60,675 bases of DNA from Rhizobacter sp. OV335 (GCF_900142965.1 NZ_FRCQ01000036.1:1-60675), one strand, 5' to 3'. Counted from the stretch's first letter, positions 46,010 to 55,376 are shown. Translations and numbers: made by a program. Notes: generated from the sequence alone by a model not told the origin.

Positions 46010-46690
46010 ATGAACAAGACATTCAAGTGCATCGCGCTGGCCGGTTGCGTGGCCAGCCTGTTCGCCGGCGGCACCGCCAGCGCGCAATCCGCCGGCTCGT
46101 GGCTGGTGCGTGCCGGTGCGGTGCAGATCTCGCCGAAGGTCGACAGCGGCGACCTGAGCTCGCCGGCCTTCCCGGGCACCAAGGCCGACGTCGACTCGAG
46201 CACCCAGTTCGGCGGCGGCCTCACCTACATGTGGACCGACAACTTCGCGATCGACCTGCCGCTGTCGATGCCGTTCAAGCACGACATCAACGGTGACGGT
46301 GCGATCGCCGGCGTCGGCAAGATCGGCGAGACCAAGGCGCTGCCGATCACGCTGATGGGCCAGTACCGCTTCCTGGAGGCGAGCTCGCCGTTCCGCCCGT
46401 ACGTCGGCGCCGGCATCACCTACGCGAAGTTCTACAAGGAAAAGGGCACCGCGACGCTGACCGGCCTGACCGGCGGCTCGGCCAGCAATCCCACCACCTT
46501 GAAGGTCGATTCGAAGTTTGCCCCGACGATCCAGATCGGCGCGAGCTACAGCTTCAACGAGCACTGGTTCGTCGACGCGACCGTGCTGAAGACTTTCCTG
46601 AAGACGACCACGACCTTGTCGACAGGGCAGACGCTCGACATCAAGCTGGACCCGCTGACCACGGCGGTGTTCGTCGGCTACCGCTTCTGA
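46010..46690 (+). CDS. ompW: OmpW-family outer-membrane protein
   Basis: A 226-residue 8-strand barrel channel for small hydrophobic molecules. A signal peptide ends GGTASAQ. Typical strands are GSWLVRAGAVQISPKVDSG, TQFGGGLTYMWTDNFAIDL, LPITLMGQYRFLE, FRPYVGAGITYAKFY and WFVDATVLKTFLKTTTTLS, finishing with FVGYRF, the terminal-Phe insertion signal. Size matches OmpW (212 in E. coli). ATG 46010 is preceded by AAGGA. It follows the GDSL esterase and is closed by a strong terminator, so uptake of esterase products is a reasonable but untested idea. Confidence 0.95.
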   Translation: MNKTFKCIALAGCVASLFAGGTASAQSAGSWLVRAGAVQISPKVDSGDLSSPAFPGTKADVDSSTQFGGGLTYMWTDNFAIDLPLSMPFKHDINGDGAIAGVGKIGETKALPITLMGQYRFLEASSPFRPYVGAGITYAKFYKEKGTATLTGLTGGSASNPTTLKVDSKFAPTIQIGASYSFNEHWFVDATVLKTFLKTTTTLSTGQTLDIKLDPLTTAVFVGYRF

Positions 46691-46708
46691 TCGAGGCGTT
46701 CGTCGGGT

Positions 46709-46751
46709 AAGGCCCTGCCGCGATCAAGCGGCAGGGCCTTCTTGCTTTTGT
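46709..46751 (+). terminator. rho-independent terminator after ompW
   Basis: A perfect 13-bp stem AAGGCCCTGCCGC (46709-46721) / GCGGCAGGGCCTT (46728-46740) closes a 6-base loop and is followed by a T-rich CTTGCTTTT. It begins 19 bases after the ompW stop. Confidence 0.9.
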
Positions 46752-46793
46752 CCCCTGAGTGGAACCGTCTCGACGCGGCTGGCACTCATTGCC

Positions 46794-47936
46794 ATGCTGA
46801 GCAACGCGACAATCCCGGCCGCCCCGAATTCGATGGGTGCAGCCCCATGGCCGATCCCGAGACATTCGGGACCTGCACCCTTCTTGCGGATCCACGGCCC
46901 CGACCGCAAAGTGCGACGCCGCGCCAAGCGGGCGTCAGATCGCATGCAGCAGCAGAAGCGCAATGCGCGCGATGCCGTCTCGGTCGTGCGCGCCTGGTGG
47001 ACGTGGCTGAACGACGTTGTGGCCCTCGGCAACGACGCGCTGTACCCCTCGTGGAACGTGCTGCCTGGCGCGCAGGCTCAACCCCAGGAGGAGGTCTGTG
47101 ATGTGGACGGCGATTGCGACGCCAGCATGCCGGCGCACACGAGCATCGATGAACTGCGTCGCTTCATCCGCAGCGCCTTCACGCTGGTCGAGAGCGAGGC
47201 CCTTCAGCAGCGGCCCGATCGATCCCTCGACGGTGTCGTGCTGCTGATCGCCGATCCCGATCACTACGGTGCCGAAGTCCAGGCGCAGATCGACCGGTTG
47301 GTCGACCATGTGTTCCGCGCCGACGACCTCTTGTTCGTCGAGTTTCCCGATGGCGAGCTGGACCAGAACCTGGGACTGTGCCGAGGCATCCCGCGCCGGC
47401 AGGACCGACACCAGGGCGGCTGCGTCGGGATCGACAGCGACAAGCTTCGAGCTCGACCGCTGGCGATCCGCGAAAAATTGGATGCTGCGATCGTGAAGCG
47501 GCTTGGTCGGCTGCTCGAACTGTGGAAGCAGCCGCCCCTTCCGGATGGGCTGGGGTCGACCGCGCTGATCGATCTGCGCCGCCGACTGGATGTCGAGGCC
47601 CAAAAAAAAGCGAACAAGCCGATGCTGGAGCGCGACGCCCCCTACCAGGCGCTGCTGCAGCAGGAACTCAGCCTCTCGGCTGACTACACCGCTTCGCTCA
47701 AGGACGTGCGTGACAAGCGCTCGATCAGCATGGCGCGTCGGATCGCGTCACAGGTCCGCAAGGATGCGGAGGCGTCGGCCGATCCCCGCCACGCCTACAT
47801 CGCATCCGTCGGCGCCAGTCACATCGACAAGATGGAGGCCGAGTTGAAGCGCAAGAACATCGACCACGTCCTCGTCCTGTGCCACGTCGACTCGGACGTG
47901 AAGAACGAGGTCTGCAGCGCTAGGCCGCAAGTTTGA
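46794..47936 (+). CDS. orphan protein with TraB/ChaN/EreA-like motif pattern
   Basis: A 380-residue protein I do not recognise. No Sec signal or membrane helix is seen; residues 1-60 are Pro-rich and then Arg-rich. The middle has [12 protein letters not shown] (H157) and [11 protein letters not shown] (E183). Later come Arg-rich [20 protein letters not shown] and [13 protein letters not shown] (H343). The ordered H...E...R...GxxH series resembles the TraB/ChaN/erythromycin-esterase superfamily, but that is a pattern call only. ATG 46794 has no clear ribosome site; M14 (46833) or M51 (46944) may be the real start. It overlaps the convergent chemoreceptor gene by 17 bp at the stop codons. A secreted effector is one alternative. 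Confidence 0.65.
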   Translation: MLSNATIPAAPNSMGAAPWPIPRHSGPAPFLRIHGPDRKVRRRAKRASDRMQQQKRNARDAVSVVRAWWTWLNDVVALGNDALYPSWNVLPGAQAQPQEEVCDVDGDCDASMPAHTSIDELRRFIRSAFTLVESEALQQRPDRSLDGVVLLIADPDHYGAEVQAQIDRLVDHVFRADDLLFVEFPDGELDQNLGLCRGIPRRQDRHQGGCVGIDSDKLRARPLAIREKLDAAIVKRLGRLLELWKQPPLPDGLGSTALIDLRRRLDVEAQKKANKPMLERDAPYQALLQQELSLSADYTASLKDVRDKRSISMARRIASQVRKDAEASADPRHAYIASVGASHIDKMEAELKRKNIDHVLVLCHVDSDVKNEVCSARPQV

Positions 47937-49461
47937 ACACCGCCACCGTGTTCACCAGGTCCTGCGCCTGAGCCTTCAGGCTCTCGGCCGCGGCGGCGCC
48001 TTGCTCGACCATCGCGGCGTTCTGCTGCGTCGTCGTGTCCATCTGGGTCACGGCCTCGCCGATCTGCGACACGCCGGTGCTCTGCTCGCTGCTCGCGGTG
48101 CTGATCTCGCCGACGATGTCGGTGACGCGGCGGATCGAGTTCACCACGTCCTGCATCGTCGTGCCCGCACGGTCGACCAGCAGCGTGCCCTGCTCGACGC
48201 GCTCGACGCTGGTCGAGATCAGCGCCTTGATCTCCTTGGCCGCGTCGGCGCTGCGCTGCGCGAGCGTTCGCACCTCGCCAGCCACCACCGCGAAACCGCG
48301 GCCCTGTTCGCCGGCCCGCGCGGCTTCCACCGCGGCGTTCAGCGCCAGGATGTTGGTCTGGAACGCGATGCCGTCGATCACGCCGATGATGTCGACGATC
48401 TTCTTCGAGCTGTCGTTGATGCCCTTCATCGTGTCGACCACCTGGCCGACCACGTCGCCGCCCTGCACCGCGACCTCGCAGGCGCTCTGCGCCAGCACGT
48501 TGGCCTGGCGGGCGTTGTCGGCGTTCATGCGCACCGTGCTCGACAGCTGGTCCATCGCCGCGGCGGTTTCCTGGAGCGCGCTCGCCTGTTCTTCGGTGCG
48601 CCCGCTCAGGTCGTTGTTGGCATGCGAGATCTCGGCCGACGCGGTGGCCACGCCCTCGGCATTGCGCCGCACGTCGCTCACCAGCTCGGACAAGCGGTTG
48701 CGCATGCGGCCGAGCGCCCCCAGCAGCTGCGCGCATTCGTCACGCCCTTCGGCGTGGATGGGTCGGGACAGGTCGCCCTCGGCGATCGCCTCGGCCGAAC
48801 CGACCGCCTGGTGCAGCGGGCCCGTCATCGAGCGCGTCGCGAGCACGGCCAGCAGCAGGCCGGCCAGCACCGCGAACACCGCGCCGCCGGCCAGGATGCG
48901 CTGGCCGCTCAGCGCCACCGCCAGCGTCTGCGCCTGGCTCGCGGCCAGGTGCTCGTCCATGTAGGCATCGATCGCGACCAGCCCCTTCAGGTACTCCTGC
49001 GCGAGCGGCTGCAGCTCCTTGTCGACCTGCGCGCCGACGTCCTCGCCGGCCTGCTTGCGCTTGAACAGCGCGACGCGCGAGACGCGGTAGCTCTCGCGGC
49101 GCGTGGCGACGTCGGCCATCAGCTGCTTGCCGGTCTCATCCTGCACCAGCTCGTCGAGCTTCTTCTGCATCTCGCTGATCGCGGCGGAGGTGCTGTCCAT
49201 GTCGCGCTTCAGCGTGTCGATGTAGGTGGCATCGCTCGCCTTCAGCGACGCTGCCGTGCGCACCCAGTTCAGGTTGATGTGGGCCGCCCAGCGCGCCGCC
49301 AGCGCATGGCGCTGCATCTCGGTGGTCGCCAGCGCCTGGCTGGCCGTCTTCAGCGTCTCGAGGCGCCACACGCCGATCGTCGACACGAGCGCGGTGATCG
49401 CGAGAATCAGCCCGAAGGCCATGCCCAGCCGCTGGCCGAGTTTGAGGTGGTTGAGCTTCAT
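47920..49461 (-). CDS. methyl-accepting chemotaxis protein
   Basis: A 513-residue chemoreceptor. Two membrane helices (about 13-32 and 190-210) bracket a periplasmic four-helix-bundle sensor with Gln/Ala-rich helices ([19 protein letters not shown]). A HAMP segment follows, then the signalling domain with the hairpin tip [20 protein letters not shown] and the conserved [20 protein letters not shown]. The C-terminus ends VAVFKLAA without a CheR-binding pentapeptide. ATG 49461 is used; 49 upstream in-frame codons are ignored. Ligand is unknown. No che genes are in the window. Confidence 0.96.
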   Translation of the reverse strand: MKLNHLKLGQRLGMAFGLILAITALVSTIGVWRLETLKTASQALATTEMQRHALAARWAAHINLNWVRTAASLKASDATYIDTLKRDMDSTSAAISEMQKKLDELVQDETGKQLMADVATRRESYRVSRVALFKRKQAGEDVGAQVDKELQPLAQEYLKGLVAIDAYMDEHLAASQAQTLAVALSGQRILAGGAVFAVLAGLLLAVLATRSMTGPLHQAVGSAEAIAEGDLSRPIHAEGRDECAQLLGALGRMRNRLSELVSDVRRNAEGVATASAEISHANNDLSGRTEEQASALQETAAAMDQLSSTVRMNADNARQANVLAQSACEVAVQGGDVVGQVVDTMKGINDSSKKIVDIIGVIDGIAFQTNILALNAAVEAARAGEQGRGFAVVAGEVRTLAQRSADAAKEIKALISTSVERVEQGTLLVDRAGTTMQDVVNSIRRVTDIVGEISTASSEQSTGVSQIGEAVTQMDTTTQQNAAMVEQGAAAAESLKAQAQDLVNTVAVFKLAA

Positions 49462-49718
49462 CGGAGCGCTTTCTGTCAGTTGAACAACGAGGCCTTGCAG
49501 CGCCTGATCCATCGTAAAAAACTGACGAAGGTACCAATCCGGCGAATAGATGCTTTTTCTGCCATCAGTTCCGGCCGCAGGCCAAAACATGTAGGACAGC
49601 GGCGACAACCGGTGGCGCTGCGCGACTACAGCGGCTCGCGCCGTCGGCCCGCTTGGGAAAGCCGGCCGGCTCCTTACCGTGGAGGCCTTGAATCACTCAC
49701 CAGAAAAAGGAGCACCAC

Positions 49719-49877
49719 ATGACGCTCGGAACCATCTTGTTGATCGTCCTGATCCTGATCCTGGTCGGCGCGTTGCCGACCTGGCCGCACAGCCGCAGCT
49801 GGGGCTATGGCCCGAGCGGCGGGCTCGGGCTGGTGGTGATCATCCTGATCGTCTTGCTGTTGATGGGACGAATCTAG
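49719..49877 (+). CDS. DUF3309 small membrane protein
   Basis: A 52-residue protein with two hydrophobic segments (GTILLIVLILILVGALP and LGLVVIILIVLLLMG) flanking PTWPHSRSWGYGPSGG, the signature of the DUF3309 family found across Proteobacteria. AAAAAGGAGC precedes ATG 49719. The gene is too short for many callers. It may be stress induced, as relatives often are, but no regulatory site is visible here. Confidence 0.9.
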   Translation: MTLGTILLIVLILILVGALPTWPHSRSWGYGPSGGLGLVVIILIVLLLMGRI

Positions 49878-49883
49878 AGCCGG

Positions 49884-50453
49884 TTAGAAGCGCGACCCGG
49901 GCTGCTGCAGGAACAACGCCTCCTCGGGAGAGGAGGCGCGCCCAAGGATCGGGTTGCGGTGCGGAAAACGCCCGAAGCGCGCGATGACCTCGCGGTGCTT
50001 GTGCGCATAGTCCAGCATGCCTTGCAGCGCCGGCGCTTCCTGGGCGAGGCGGGTGAAGCGGGCCACCGCTTCGTCCTGGCAGGCGAGGTCTTCGGCATGC
50101 TCGAACGGCATGTAGACGAAGGCGCGTCGCAGCGGGGGCAGGCTGGCATCGAGCCCGGCGGCGCACAGCGCGCGGGCGGCATCGAGCGCCAGTGCATCTC
50201 CGGCAAACGAGCGCTCGCGGTCGCGGAACACGTTGCGGGTGAACTGGTCGAGCAGCAGGATGCGCGCGAGCGCGGCCTCGGCCGGTGCCTCCCACCCGGC
50301 CAGGCCGCCGGCGAGCGCCTCGTCGATCAGCAGCCCGAAGCGCTCGGCGATCTCCTGGTCGGTCTGCGCGCTCTTCGTGAACCACAGCGCGCGGATCTCG
50401 CCGGGCTCCGGCCCGAACCACCAGTCCAGCAGCTCGGCTGCGCGCGGGTCCAT
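49884..50453 (-). CDS. DUF924 family protein
   Basis: A 189-residue helical protein of the DUF924 family, whose function is unknown. Family-specific segments are LLDWWFGPEPGEIRALWF, ILLLDQFTRNVFRD, RRAFVYMPFEHAEDLACQD and FPHRNPILGRASSPEE. It is probably a TPR-like cytosolic protein. ATG 50453 is used; the frame continues upstream but into the peptidase gene end. It lies 20 bp downstream of the prolyl oligopeptidase stop, on the same strand, so the two may be co-transcribed. It converges with DUF3309 with a 6-bp gap. Confidence 0.93.
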   Translation of the reverse strand: MDPRAAELLDWWFGPEPGEIRALWFTKSAQTDQEIAERFGLLIDEALAGGLAGWEAPAEAALARILLLDQFTRNVFRDRERSFAGDALALDAARALCAAGLDASLPPLRRAFVYMPFEHAEDLACQDEAVARFTRLAQEAPALQGMLDYAHKHREVIARFGRFPHRNPILGRASSPEEALFLQQPGSRF

Positions 50454-50472
50454 CGTCTTCAGCGACCCGGTC

Positions 50473-52665
50473 TCAACGACCCAACTGCTGCCACAGGTAG
50501 CTGTACTCCAGCGCCTGCAGGTGTGCGCGCTGCTCGTTGTCGGCCGCGCCGCCGTGGCCACCCTCGATGTTCTCGTAGTACAGCAGCTCGTGCCCCTGCG
50601 ACAGCATCAGCGCCGCCATCTTGCGGGCATGGGCCGGGTGCACCCGGTCGTCGCGCGTCGACGTGGTGAACAGCACCTTCGGGTACTTCACGCCCTTGCG
50701 CACGTTCTGGTAGGGGCTGTACTTCGAGATGAAGGCCCATTCGGCCGGGTCGTCGGGGTTGCCGTACTCGGCCATCCACGAGGCGCCGGCCAGCAGCGTG
50801 TGGAAGCGCCGCATGTCGAGCAGCGGCACCTGGCAGACCACCGCGTTGAACAGGTCGGGGCGCTGCGTGAAGGTGGCGCCCACCAGCAGGCCGCCGTTGC
50901 TGCCGCCCATGATGCCGAGGTGGCGCGGCGCGGTGATCTTCTGCGCGACCAGGTCTTCGGCGACCGCGATGAAGTCGTCGTAACTGTGCTGCTTGTTCGC
51001 CTTGACGGCGCTCTGGTGCCAGGCCGGGCCGTACTCGCCGCCGCCGCGGATGTTGGCCACCACCAGCACGCCGCCGCGCTGGTACCACGCGCGGCCGAAG
51101 CTGCCCGAATACCAAGGCTTCAGCGAGATCTCGAAGCCGCCGTAGCCGTACAGCAGCGTCGGGTTGCTGCCGTCAGGCTTGGCGCCTTGCGGCCACACGA
51201 CGAAGTAGGGCACGCGCGTGCCGTCCTTCGAGGTCGCGAAGCGCTGCTCGGCGCGCATGCCCTTCGAATCGAACAGGCCGTTGCGCGACTTCAGCAGCTC
51301 GCGCTGGTCGTTCGCGGTGCTCGCGAGGTACAGCGAATCGGGTGTCAGGAAATCGGTGTAGGTCAGCAGGTAGCGCTCGGCCAGCGGGTCGGTCTTCAGC
51401 AGCGGGTCGTGCAGGCTGCTGATGCCCAGCGCGCCGGGGAAGGGCGCGGCGATCTCGCGCCGCGTGAAGCCGGCGGCGTCCTTGTGCCACTGCTCCAGCT
51501 TGCCCGCCACGTTGTCGAGCACGTTCAGCAGCACGTGGTCGCGCGTGGTGGTGTAGCCCGACAGCGAGCGCGTCGGCGTCGGCGTGAACAGCGCGCGCAG
51601 CTTGCGCTCGCCGCGCAGGTACGCGGCCGCGTCGCCGTACAGCAGCGAGCCACTGGGGAAGGTGTCGGCGCCGGCCTGGAAATCGCTGCGCAGGTGCAGC
51701 AGCAGGGTGTCGCGCAAGAAGCCGACCGACGCGTCGTCCGGCACATCGAGCTTGACGAGCTTGTCGCCGCTCAGCAGGAACTGGTGGCTGTTGTAGAAGT
51801 CGAGCGCGCGGCTGAAGACGATGCGCTCGAAGCCCGGCGTGCGGTCGACGCTGACGCTGACCGCCACGTCCTTGGCCTCGCCTTCGAACACCGTCACGGC
51901 CTCGGCCAGCGGCGTGCCGCGCTTCCAGCGCTTGATGACGCGCGGGTAGCCCGAATCGGTCAGCGAGCCGGGCCCGAAATCGGTGCCGACGTAGATCGTG
52001 TCCGCGTCCAGCCAGTCGATATCGGACTTGGCTTCGGGCAGCGTGAAGCCGTCCTTGACGAACTGCTTCGTGACGGCGTCGAACTCGCGCACCACCTTCG
52101 CATCGGCACCGCCGCGCGACAGCGAGACCAGGCAGCGGCGGTAGTCGGGCCCGAGCACGCTGGCGCCGCCCCAGACCCAGTTCTCCTTCTCGGATGCGCC
52201 GAGCGCGTCGAGGTCGATCACCGTCTCCCAGCCCGGCTCGGCCTTGCGGTACTCGGCCAGCGTGGTGCGCCGCCACAGGCCGCGCTTGTGGTGCTCGTCC
52301 TGCCACAGGTTGTAGAGCCAGTCGCCGCGGCGCGACACGGCCGGGATGCGGTCCTTCGCGTTCAGCACCTCGAGCAGCTGGCTGCGCGTGGGCGCGAACT
52401 CGGGCCGTGCGGTCAGCTCTTTCTGCGAGGCGGCGTTGCGCTCGCGCACCCAGGCGAGGGCGCGTTCGCCCTGCACGTCTTCGAGCCAGGTGAACGGATC
52501 GGCGGGGGTGCCGGTGGTGGATGGCGCGGTGGATGAAGCGGCGGACGCAGCGGAGGCGGGGGGTTGCGACATGGCAGGCGTGGCGGTCAGGCTCAGCAGA
52601 GGGGTGGCAACGGCGCCGACGGTGCCTGCGAGCAGGCGGCGGCGGGAAGCGGAGACGTTGGTCAA
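50473..52665 (-). CDS. prolyl oligopeptidase (peptidase family S9A), Tat-exported
   Basis: A roughly 730-residue serine peptidase that cuts after proline in short peptides. The N-terminus LTNVSASRRRLLAGTVGAV has a twin-arginine motif. A seven-bladed propeller (about 80-430) precedes the alpha/beta-hydrolase domain. Its catalytic residues are Ser in IMGGSNGGLLVG, Asp in TSTRDDRVHP and His in IEGGHGGAADN. The start is a TTG at 52665, two bases after the upstream acetyltransferase stop, with a GAGGG ribosome site inside that gene's end; no nearer ATG keeps the signal. Family is secure; the start is moderately sure. Confidence 0.93.
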   Translation of the reverse strand: MTNVSASRRRLLAGTVGAVATPLLSLTATPAMSQPPASAASAASSTAPSTTGTPADPFTWLEDVQGERALAWVRERNAASQKELTARPEFAPTRSQLLEVLNAKDRIPAVSRRGDWLYNLWQDEHHKRGLWRRTTLAEYRKAEPGWETVIDLDALGASEKENWVWGGASVLGPDYRRCLVSLSRGGADAKVVREFDAVTKQFVKDGFTLPEAKSDIDWLDADTIYVGTDFGPGSLTDSGYPRVIKRWKRGTPLAEAVTVFEGEAKDVAVSVSVDRTPGFERIVFSRALDFYNSHQFLLSGDKLVKLDVPDDASVGFLRDTLLLHLRSDFQAGADTFPSGSLLYGDAAAYLRGERKLRALFTPTPTRSLSGYTTTRDHVLLNVLDNVAGKLEQWHKDAAGFTRREIAAPFPGALGISSLHDPLLKTDPLAERYLLTYTDFLTPDSLYLASTANDQRELLKSRNGLFDSKGMRAEQRFATSKDGTRVPYFVVWPQGAKPDGSNPTLLYGYGGFEISLKPWYSGSFGRAWYQRGGVLVVANIRGGGEYGPAWHQSAVKANKQHSYDDFIAVAEDLVAQKITAPRHLGIMGGSNGGLLVGATFTQRPDLFNAVVCQVPLLDMRRFHTLLAGASWMAEYGNPDDPAEWAFISKYSPYQNVRKGVKYPKVLFTTSTRDDRVHPAHARKMAALMLSQGHELLYYENIEGGHGGAADNEQRAHLQALEYSYLWQQLGR

Positions 52666-52667
52666 GC

Positions 52668-52949
52668 TCAGGCCCTCAGGAACGCGGTTTCGGGATGGCG
52701 CTCCATGTAGACGCGCACGTACGAGCACAGCGGCTCGATCTTCAGGTTCTCGGTCATCGCGTGGTCGAACGCGGCCTCGACCAGTTCGGCCGCGATGCCG
52801 CGGCCCTGCAGCGCGGGCGGCACCTCGGTGTGCGTCATCTGCAGCACGCTGCCGGCCAGCCGGTAGTCGGCCACGCACAGCAGGCCCTCGACGGTGGCTT
52901 CGAAGCGCTGCTGCGCCGGGTTGTGGGTGACGAGCACGGGATTGCTCAT
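52668..52949 (-). CDS. small GNAT-type N-acetyltransferase
   Basis: A 93-residue protein of the short GNAT group (YjdJ/PF14542 type). The acetyl-CoA-binding segment PPALQGRGIAAELVEAAFDHA carries the Q/RxxGxG/A motif. The C-terminal strand ends RVYMERHPETAFL, a hallmark of this group. These act on unknown small molecules or proteins. ATG 52949 is used; the open frame further upstream is a shadow of yaeQ. Its stop is immediately followed by the peptidase start, so the two are translationally linked. Confidence 0.9.
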   Translation of the reverse strand: MSNPVLVTHNPAQQRFEATVEGLLCVADYRLAGSVLQMTHTEVPPALQGRGIAAELVEAAFDHAMTENLKIEPLCSYVRVYMERHPETAFLRA

Positions 52950-53050
52950 GGCCTGTTCTCCAACGACGGTGTTCAACGGCTGAAAGACCAGCCGGAGTCT
53001 GCCAGCACCGGGCCGGTTTTTTGAACGGTTTGTGTGCAGCCCCGGGTTTC

Positions 53051-53608
53051 TCAGGGTTCCGGGGTGAGCCGCTGCGGCGTGACCTCGATGCTGCGCGTGC
53101 CGTCGCCGACCCAGACCGTGCCGTCCTGCACCGTCACCTGCAGCTGCATCGTGCGCTGCGCGAGTGCTGCCAGCGCCTGGCTCTGCTCGGCCGGCACCTG
53201 CCAGACGGCGAGGTTGCGCGCGCGGGTGACCTTGGTCGCGATGCCGCCCCACCAGATCGGCGTGCTGTGGCTGAAGCTGTACACCACCACGCGCTCGGCG
53301 CGCGGGCTGGCCTTCATCAGGCGCTTGTCGTCGGGCTGCCCGACCTCGAGCCACTGCATGATCTGGCCGGTCAGGTCCTTCTGCCACAGGTCGGGCTCGT
53401 CGGTGTCCCACAGGCTCTTGGCGAATTCGAGCGCGCCGTTGTCGTTGTCGGCCGGCACGTTCAGCGCGAACGCGAGCAGCCGCATCATCATCCGCTCGTC
53501 GGTCTCCGACGGGTGGCGCGCGATCGTCACGCCGTGGTCGCCATAGACATTGCGGTCCATGTCGGCCAGCTGCAGCGTGGCCTTGTAGATGGTGGCTTTC
53601 AATGCCAT
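53051..53608 (-). CDS. yaeQ: YaeQ family protein
   Basis: A 185-residue protein of the YaeQ family, which has a PD-(D/E)XK nuclease-like fold with unknown function. Diagnostic segments are MALKATIYKATLQLADMDRN, HPSETDERMMMRLLAFAL, LWDTDEPDLWQKDLTGQI and WLEVGQPDDKRLMKAS. YaeQ compensates for loss of RfaH in E. coli but its mechanism is unsettled. It starts at ATG 53608 and sits 101 bp upstream of the GNAT gene on the same strand. The hairpin at 53633 lies just before it and terminates the upstream binding-protein gene. Confidence 0.95.
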   Translation of the reverse strand: MALKATIYKATLQLADMDRNVYGDHGVTIARHPSETDERMMMRLLAFALNVPADNDNGALEFAKSLWDTDEPDLWQKDLTGQIMQWLEVGQPDDKRLMKASPRAERVVVYSFSHSTPIWWGGIATKVTRARNLAVWQVPAEQSQALAALAQRTMQLQVTVQDGTVWVGDGTRSIEVTPQRLTPEP

Positions 53609-53632
53609 GGCGGGAGGGAGTCCGGAAAAGCA

Positions 53633-53662
53633 AAAGGGGCCTGGATTAGACCAGACCCCTTT
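53633..53662 (-). terminator. terminator of the binding-protein gene
   Basis: On the minus strand AAAGGGGTCTGG (53662-53651) pairs with CCAGGCCCCTTT (53644-53633) with one mismatch across a 6-base loop, followed by TGCTTTTCC. It lies 34 bases after the stop codon of the amino-acid-binding lipoprotein. Confidence 0.8.
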
Positions 53663-53696
53663 CAGAAGGAAGATTCGCAGCGAAGCGTGGAACGGC

Positions 53697-54848
53697 TTAC
53701 CAGCGGTCGGAGCGCATCAGCGGTTCCCACTGGCCGTCACGGCGGCGGTACACCGTGATCGCGCCATAGGCCTGCTCGCCGTCGGCGGTGAAGCGCATCG
53801 AGCTGGTCACCGGCGACACCGGGTCGATCGTGTGCAGCTTTTCGCGCAGCTTGACCGAATCGACGCTGTCCGCACGGCGCATCGCATCGGCGATCACGTA
53901 CATCGCGTCATAGGCGTAGTGGGCGCCCCACACCGGGTCGGCCTTGAAGACGGTCTGGAACTTCTTCAGGAAGGTCGGGCCGGCCGCGAACTCGCGCGGC
54001 TCCAGCGCGCTCGAGGTGACGTACAGCGTGGTCACGTCGTTCGGCGACTTGGCCAGCTTCTCGGTCTTCGAGGAGTTGGTCGACAGCACCGGCACGCCCG
54101 ACAGGCCGGCGGCCTTCATCTGCTCGAACAGCGGCAGCAGCTGGTTGTCGCGCAGCACGGCCACCAGCACGTCGGGCGGGGTGGCCTTCAGCTTGGCGAC
54201 GAAGGCCGCGAAGTCGGTGGTCTTGTTGTTGACCGACTCGTTCAGCGTGACCTTCTTCTTCAGCTTGCCGAGCGCCTCGCTCACGTCCTTGCTCATCGGG
54301 CGGCCGAAGGCGGTGTCTTCGAAGACGATCGCGACGTTGGTCGCGTTCAGGCTCTCGGCGATGTAGCCGCCGATCGCCTTGGCCTGCAGGCCGTCATTGG
54401 CCACCAGGCGGAAGGTGTTGCCGTCGCCCAGCTTGGCCAGTTCGACCGCCGACGAGGTGAACAGCTGCGGGATGTTGGCGCTCTTGTAGATCGGGATCGT
54501 GACCTCGGAGATGTCCGAGCTCAGGTGGCCGATCACCGCGGTGACCTTCTGGTCGACCAGCTCCTGCGCGACCTTCTTGGCCGTTTCCTTGTCGGCCTTG
54601 TCGTCGACGGCGACGACCTCGATCTTCACGACCTTGCCGGCGACCTTGAAACCCGAGGCATTCAGCTCGTCGGCCGCCATCTTGACGCCGTTCAGCAGGT
54701 CCTGGCCGCGCGCGGCCGACGGACCGGACAGCGGTTGTGCCACGCCGATCTTGATGGTGGGCGGGATGCTCGGTCCGCAGGCCGCCAGCAGGGCGAGAGA
54801 GGCGGCAGCCACGACCGATGACAGCCGGGCGGGACGGAAAATGCGCAT
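53697..54848 (-). CDS. branched-chain amino-acid-type binding lipoprotein (LivJ family)
   Basis: A 383-residue periplasmic binding protein of the type I (LivJ/LivK) family. Lipobox LALLAAC (C24) anchors it. The mature part has IKIGVAQPLSGPSAARGQD, GVKMAADELNASGFKV, VTAVIGHLSSDISEVTIPI and WGAHYAYDAMYVIADAM, all standard. The Ser/Thr cluster SSAVEL near the ligand site suggests amino acids or aromatic acids. No permease or ATPase is nearby, so it would feed a transporter encoded elsewhere or act as a sensor. ATG 54848 follows GGAGAA. Confidence 0.94.
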   Translation of the reverse strand: MRIFRPARLSSVVAAASLALLAACGPSIPPTIKIGVAQPLSGPSAARGQDLLNGVKMAADELNASGFKVAGKVVKIEVVAVDDKADKETAKKVAQELVDQKVTAVIGHLSSDISEVTIPIYKSANIPQLFTSSAVELAKLGDGNTFRLVANDGLQAKAIGGYIAESLNATNVAIVFEDTAFGRPMSKDVSEALGKLKKKVTLNESVNNKTTDFAAFVAKLKATPPDVLVAVLRDNQLLPLFEQMKAAGLSGVPVLSTNSSKTEKLAKSPNDVTTLYVTSSALEPREFAAGPTFLKKFQTVFKADPVWGAHYAYDAMYVIADAMRRADSVDSVKLREKLHTIDPVSPVTSSMRFTADGEQAYGAITVYRRRDGQWEPLMRSDRW

Positions 54849-55027
54849 GCGGGGTTCTCCAGAGTGTGAACGAACGTCATCGAACGGTGCGACGACGTAG
54901 ACGAAGCAGTGACAAGTTGTCTCAGTAGAAATGTATCTGCATCAGTGCCCCCCGCGGGGCAGGTACTCACTGCCAAATCGCCGCAGGGGTGACAATTCGC
55001 ACATCGCCGCCCATTCAAATTCGTGAA

Positions 55028-55306
55028 ATGACACAGAAGAAGTTCGACCTGGCCAAGAACCTGGCCCTGAAGCTCAACAACCAGCTGAAGGCGGGCGGGG
55101 TGCCCGGCCGCTTCGGCCAGGAGGCCACGGCCCCGGTCGACAAGCGCGAGCAGCGCCGCCGCGACGCCGCCGCCGGGCTGGTGCCGTTCGCCTGCAAGCT
55201 GCCGTCGGAGCTGGCGCAGCAGCTGAGCGAGCGGGCGGTGGCGCACGAAGGCGGCATGACCGGGCTGCTGGTGGAGCTGCTGGGCAAGGCGCTGAAGAAG
55301 AAATAG
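55028..55306 (+). CDS. small hypothetical protein with RHH-like C-terminus
   Basis: A 92-residue basic protein starting MTQKKFDLAKNLALKLNNQL. The N-terminal half is Lys/Gln/Arg-rich; the C-terminal half (PFACKLPSELAQQLSERAVAH, GGMTGLLVELLGKALKK) has a strand-helix-helix layout like ribbon-helix-helix or coiled-coil proteins. I do not know the family; it looks conserved in related betaproteobacteria by style. ATG 55028 is used; the frame continues 13 codons upstream. It lies in the divergent region after the binding-protein gene. Confidence 0.7.
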   Translation: MTQKKFDLAKNLALKLNNQLKAGGVPGRFGQEATAPVDKREQRRRDAAAGLVPFACKLPSELAQQLSERAVAHEGGMTGLLVELLGKALKKK

Positions 55307-55376
55307 ATTGCCCGGCTTGCAATAGGGGCGGCCCTCCAGGCGTACACAGGGGATCCTCACACCCACGGAGACCCAG

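Noticed and set aside
42569-46564. A 1331-codon minus-strand open frame across the acyl-CoA ligase, esterase and ompW
   Set aside because: High-GC antisense shadow: Arg/Leu/Gly-rich with no domain, while the plus-strand genes in the same place carry clear motifs and ribosome sites.
54946-54961. TGCCCC-CCGC-GGGGCA hairpin as a terminator
   Set aside because: Short stem, no T run and it lies upstream of divergent genes, so a terminator role is not supported.
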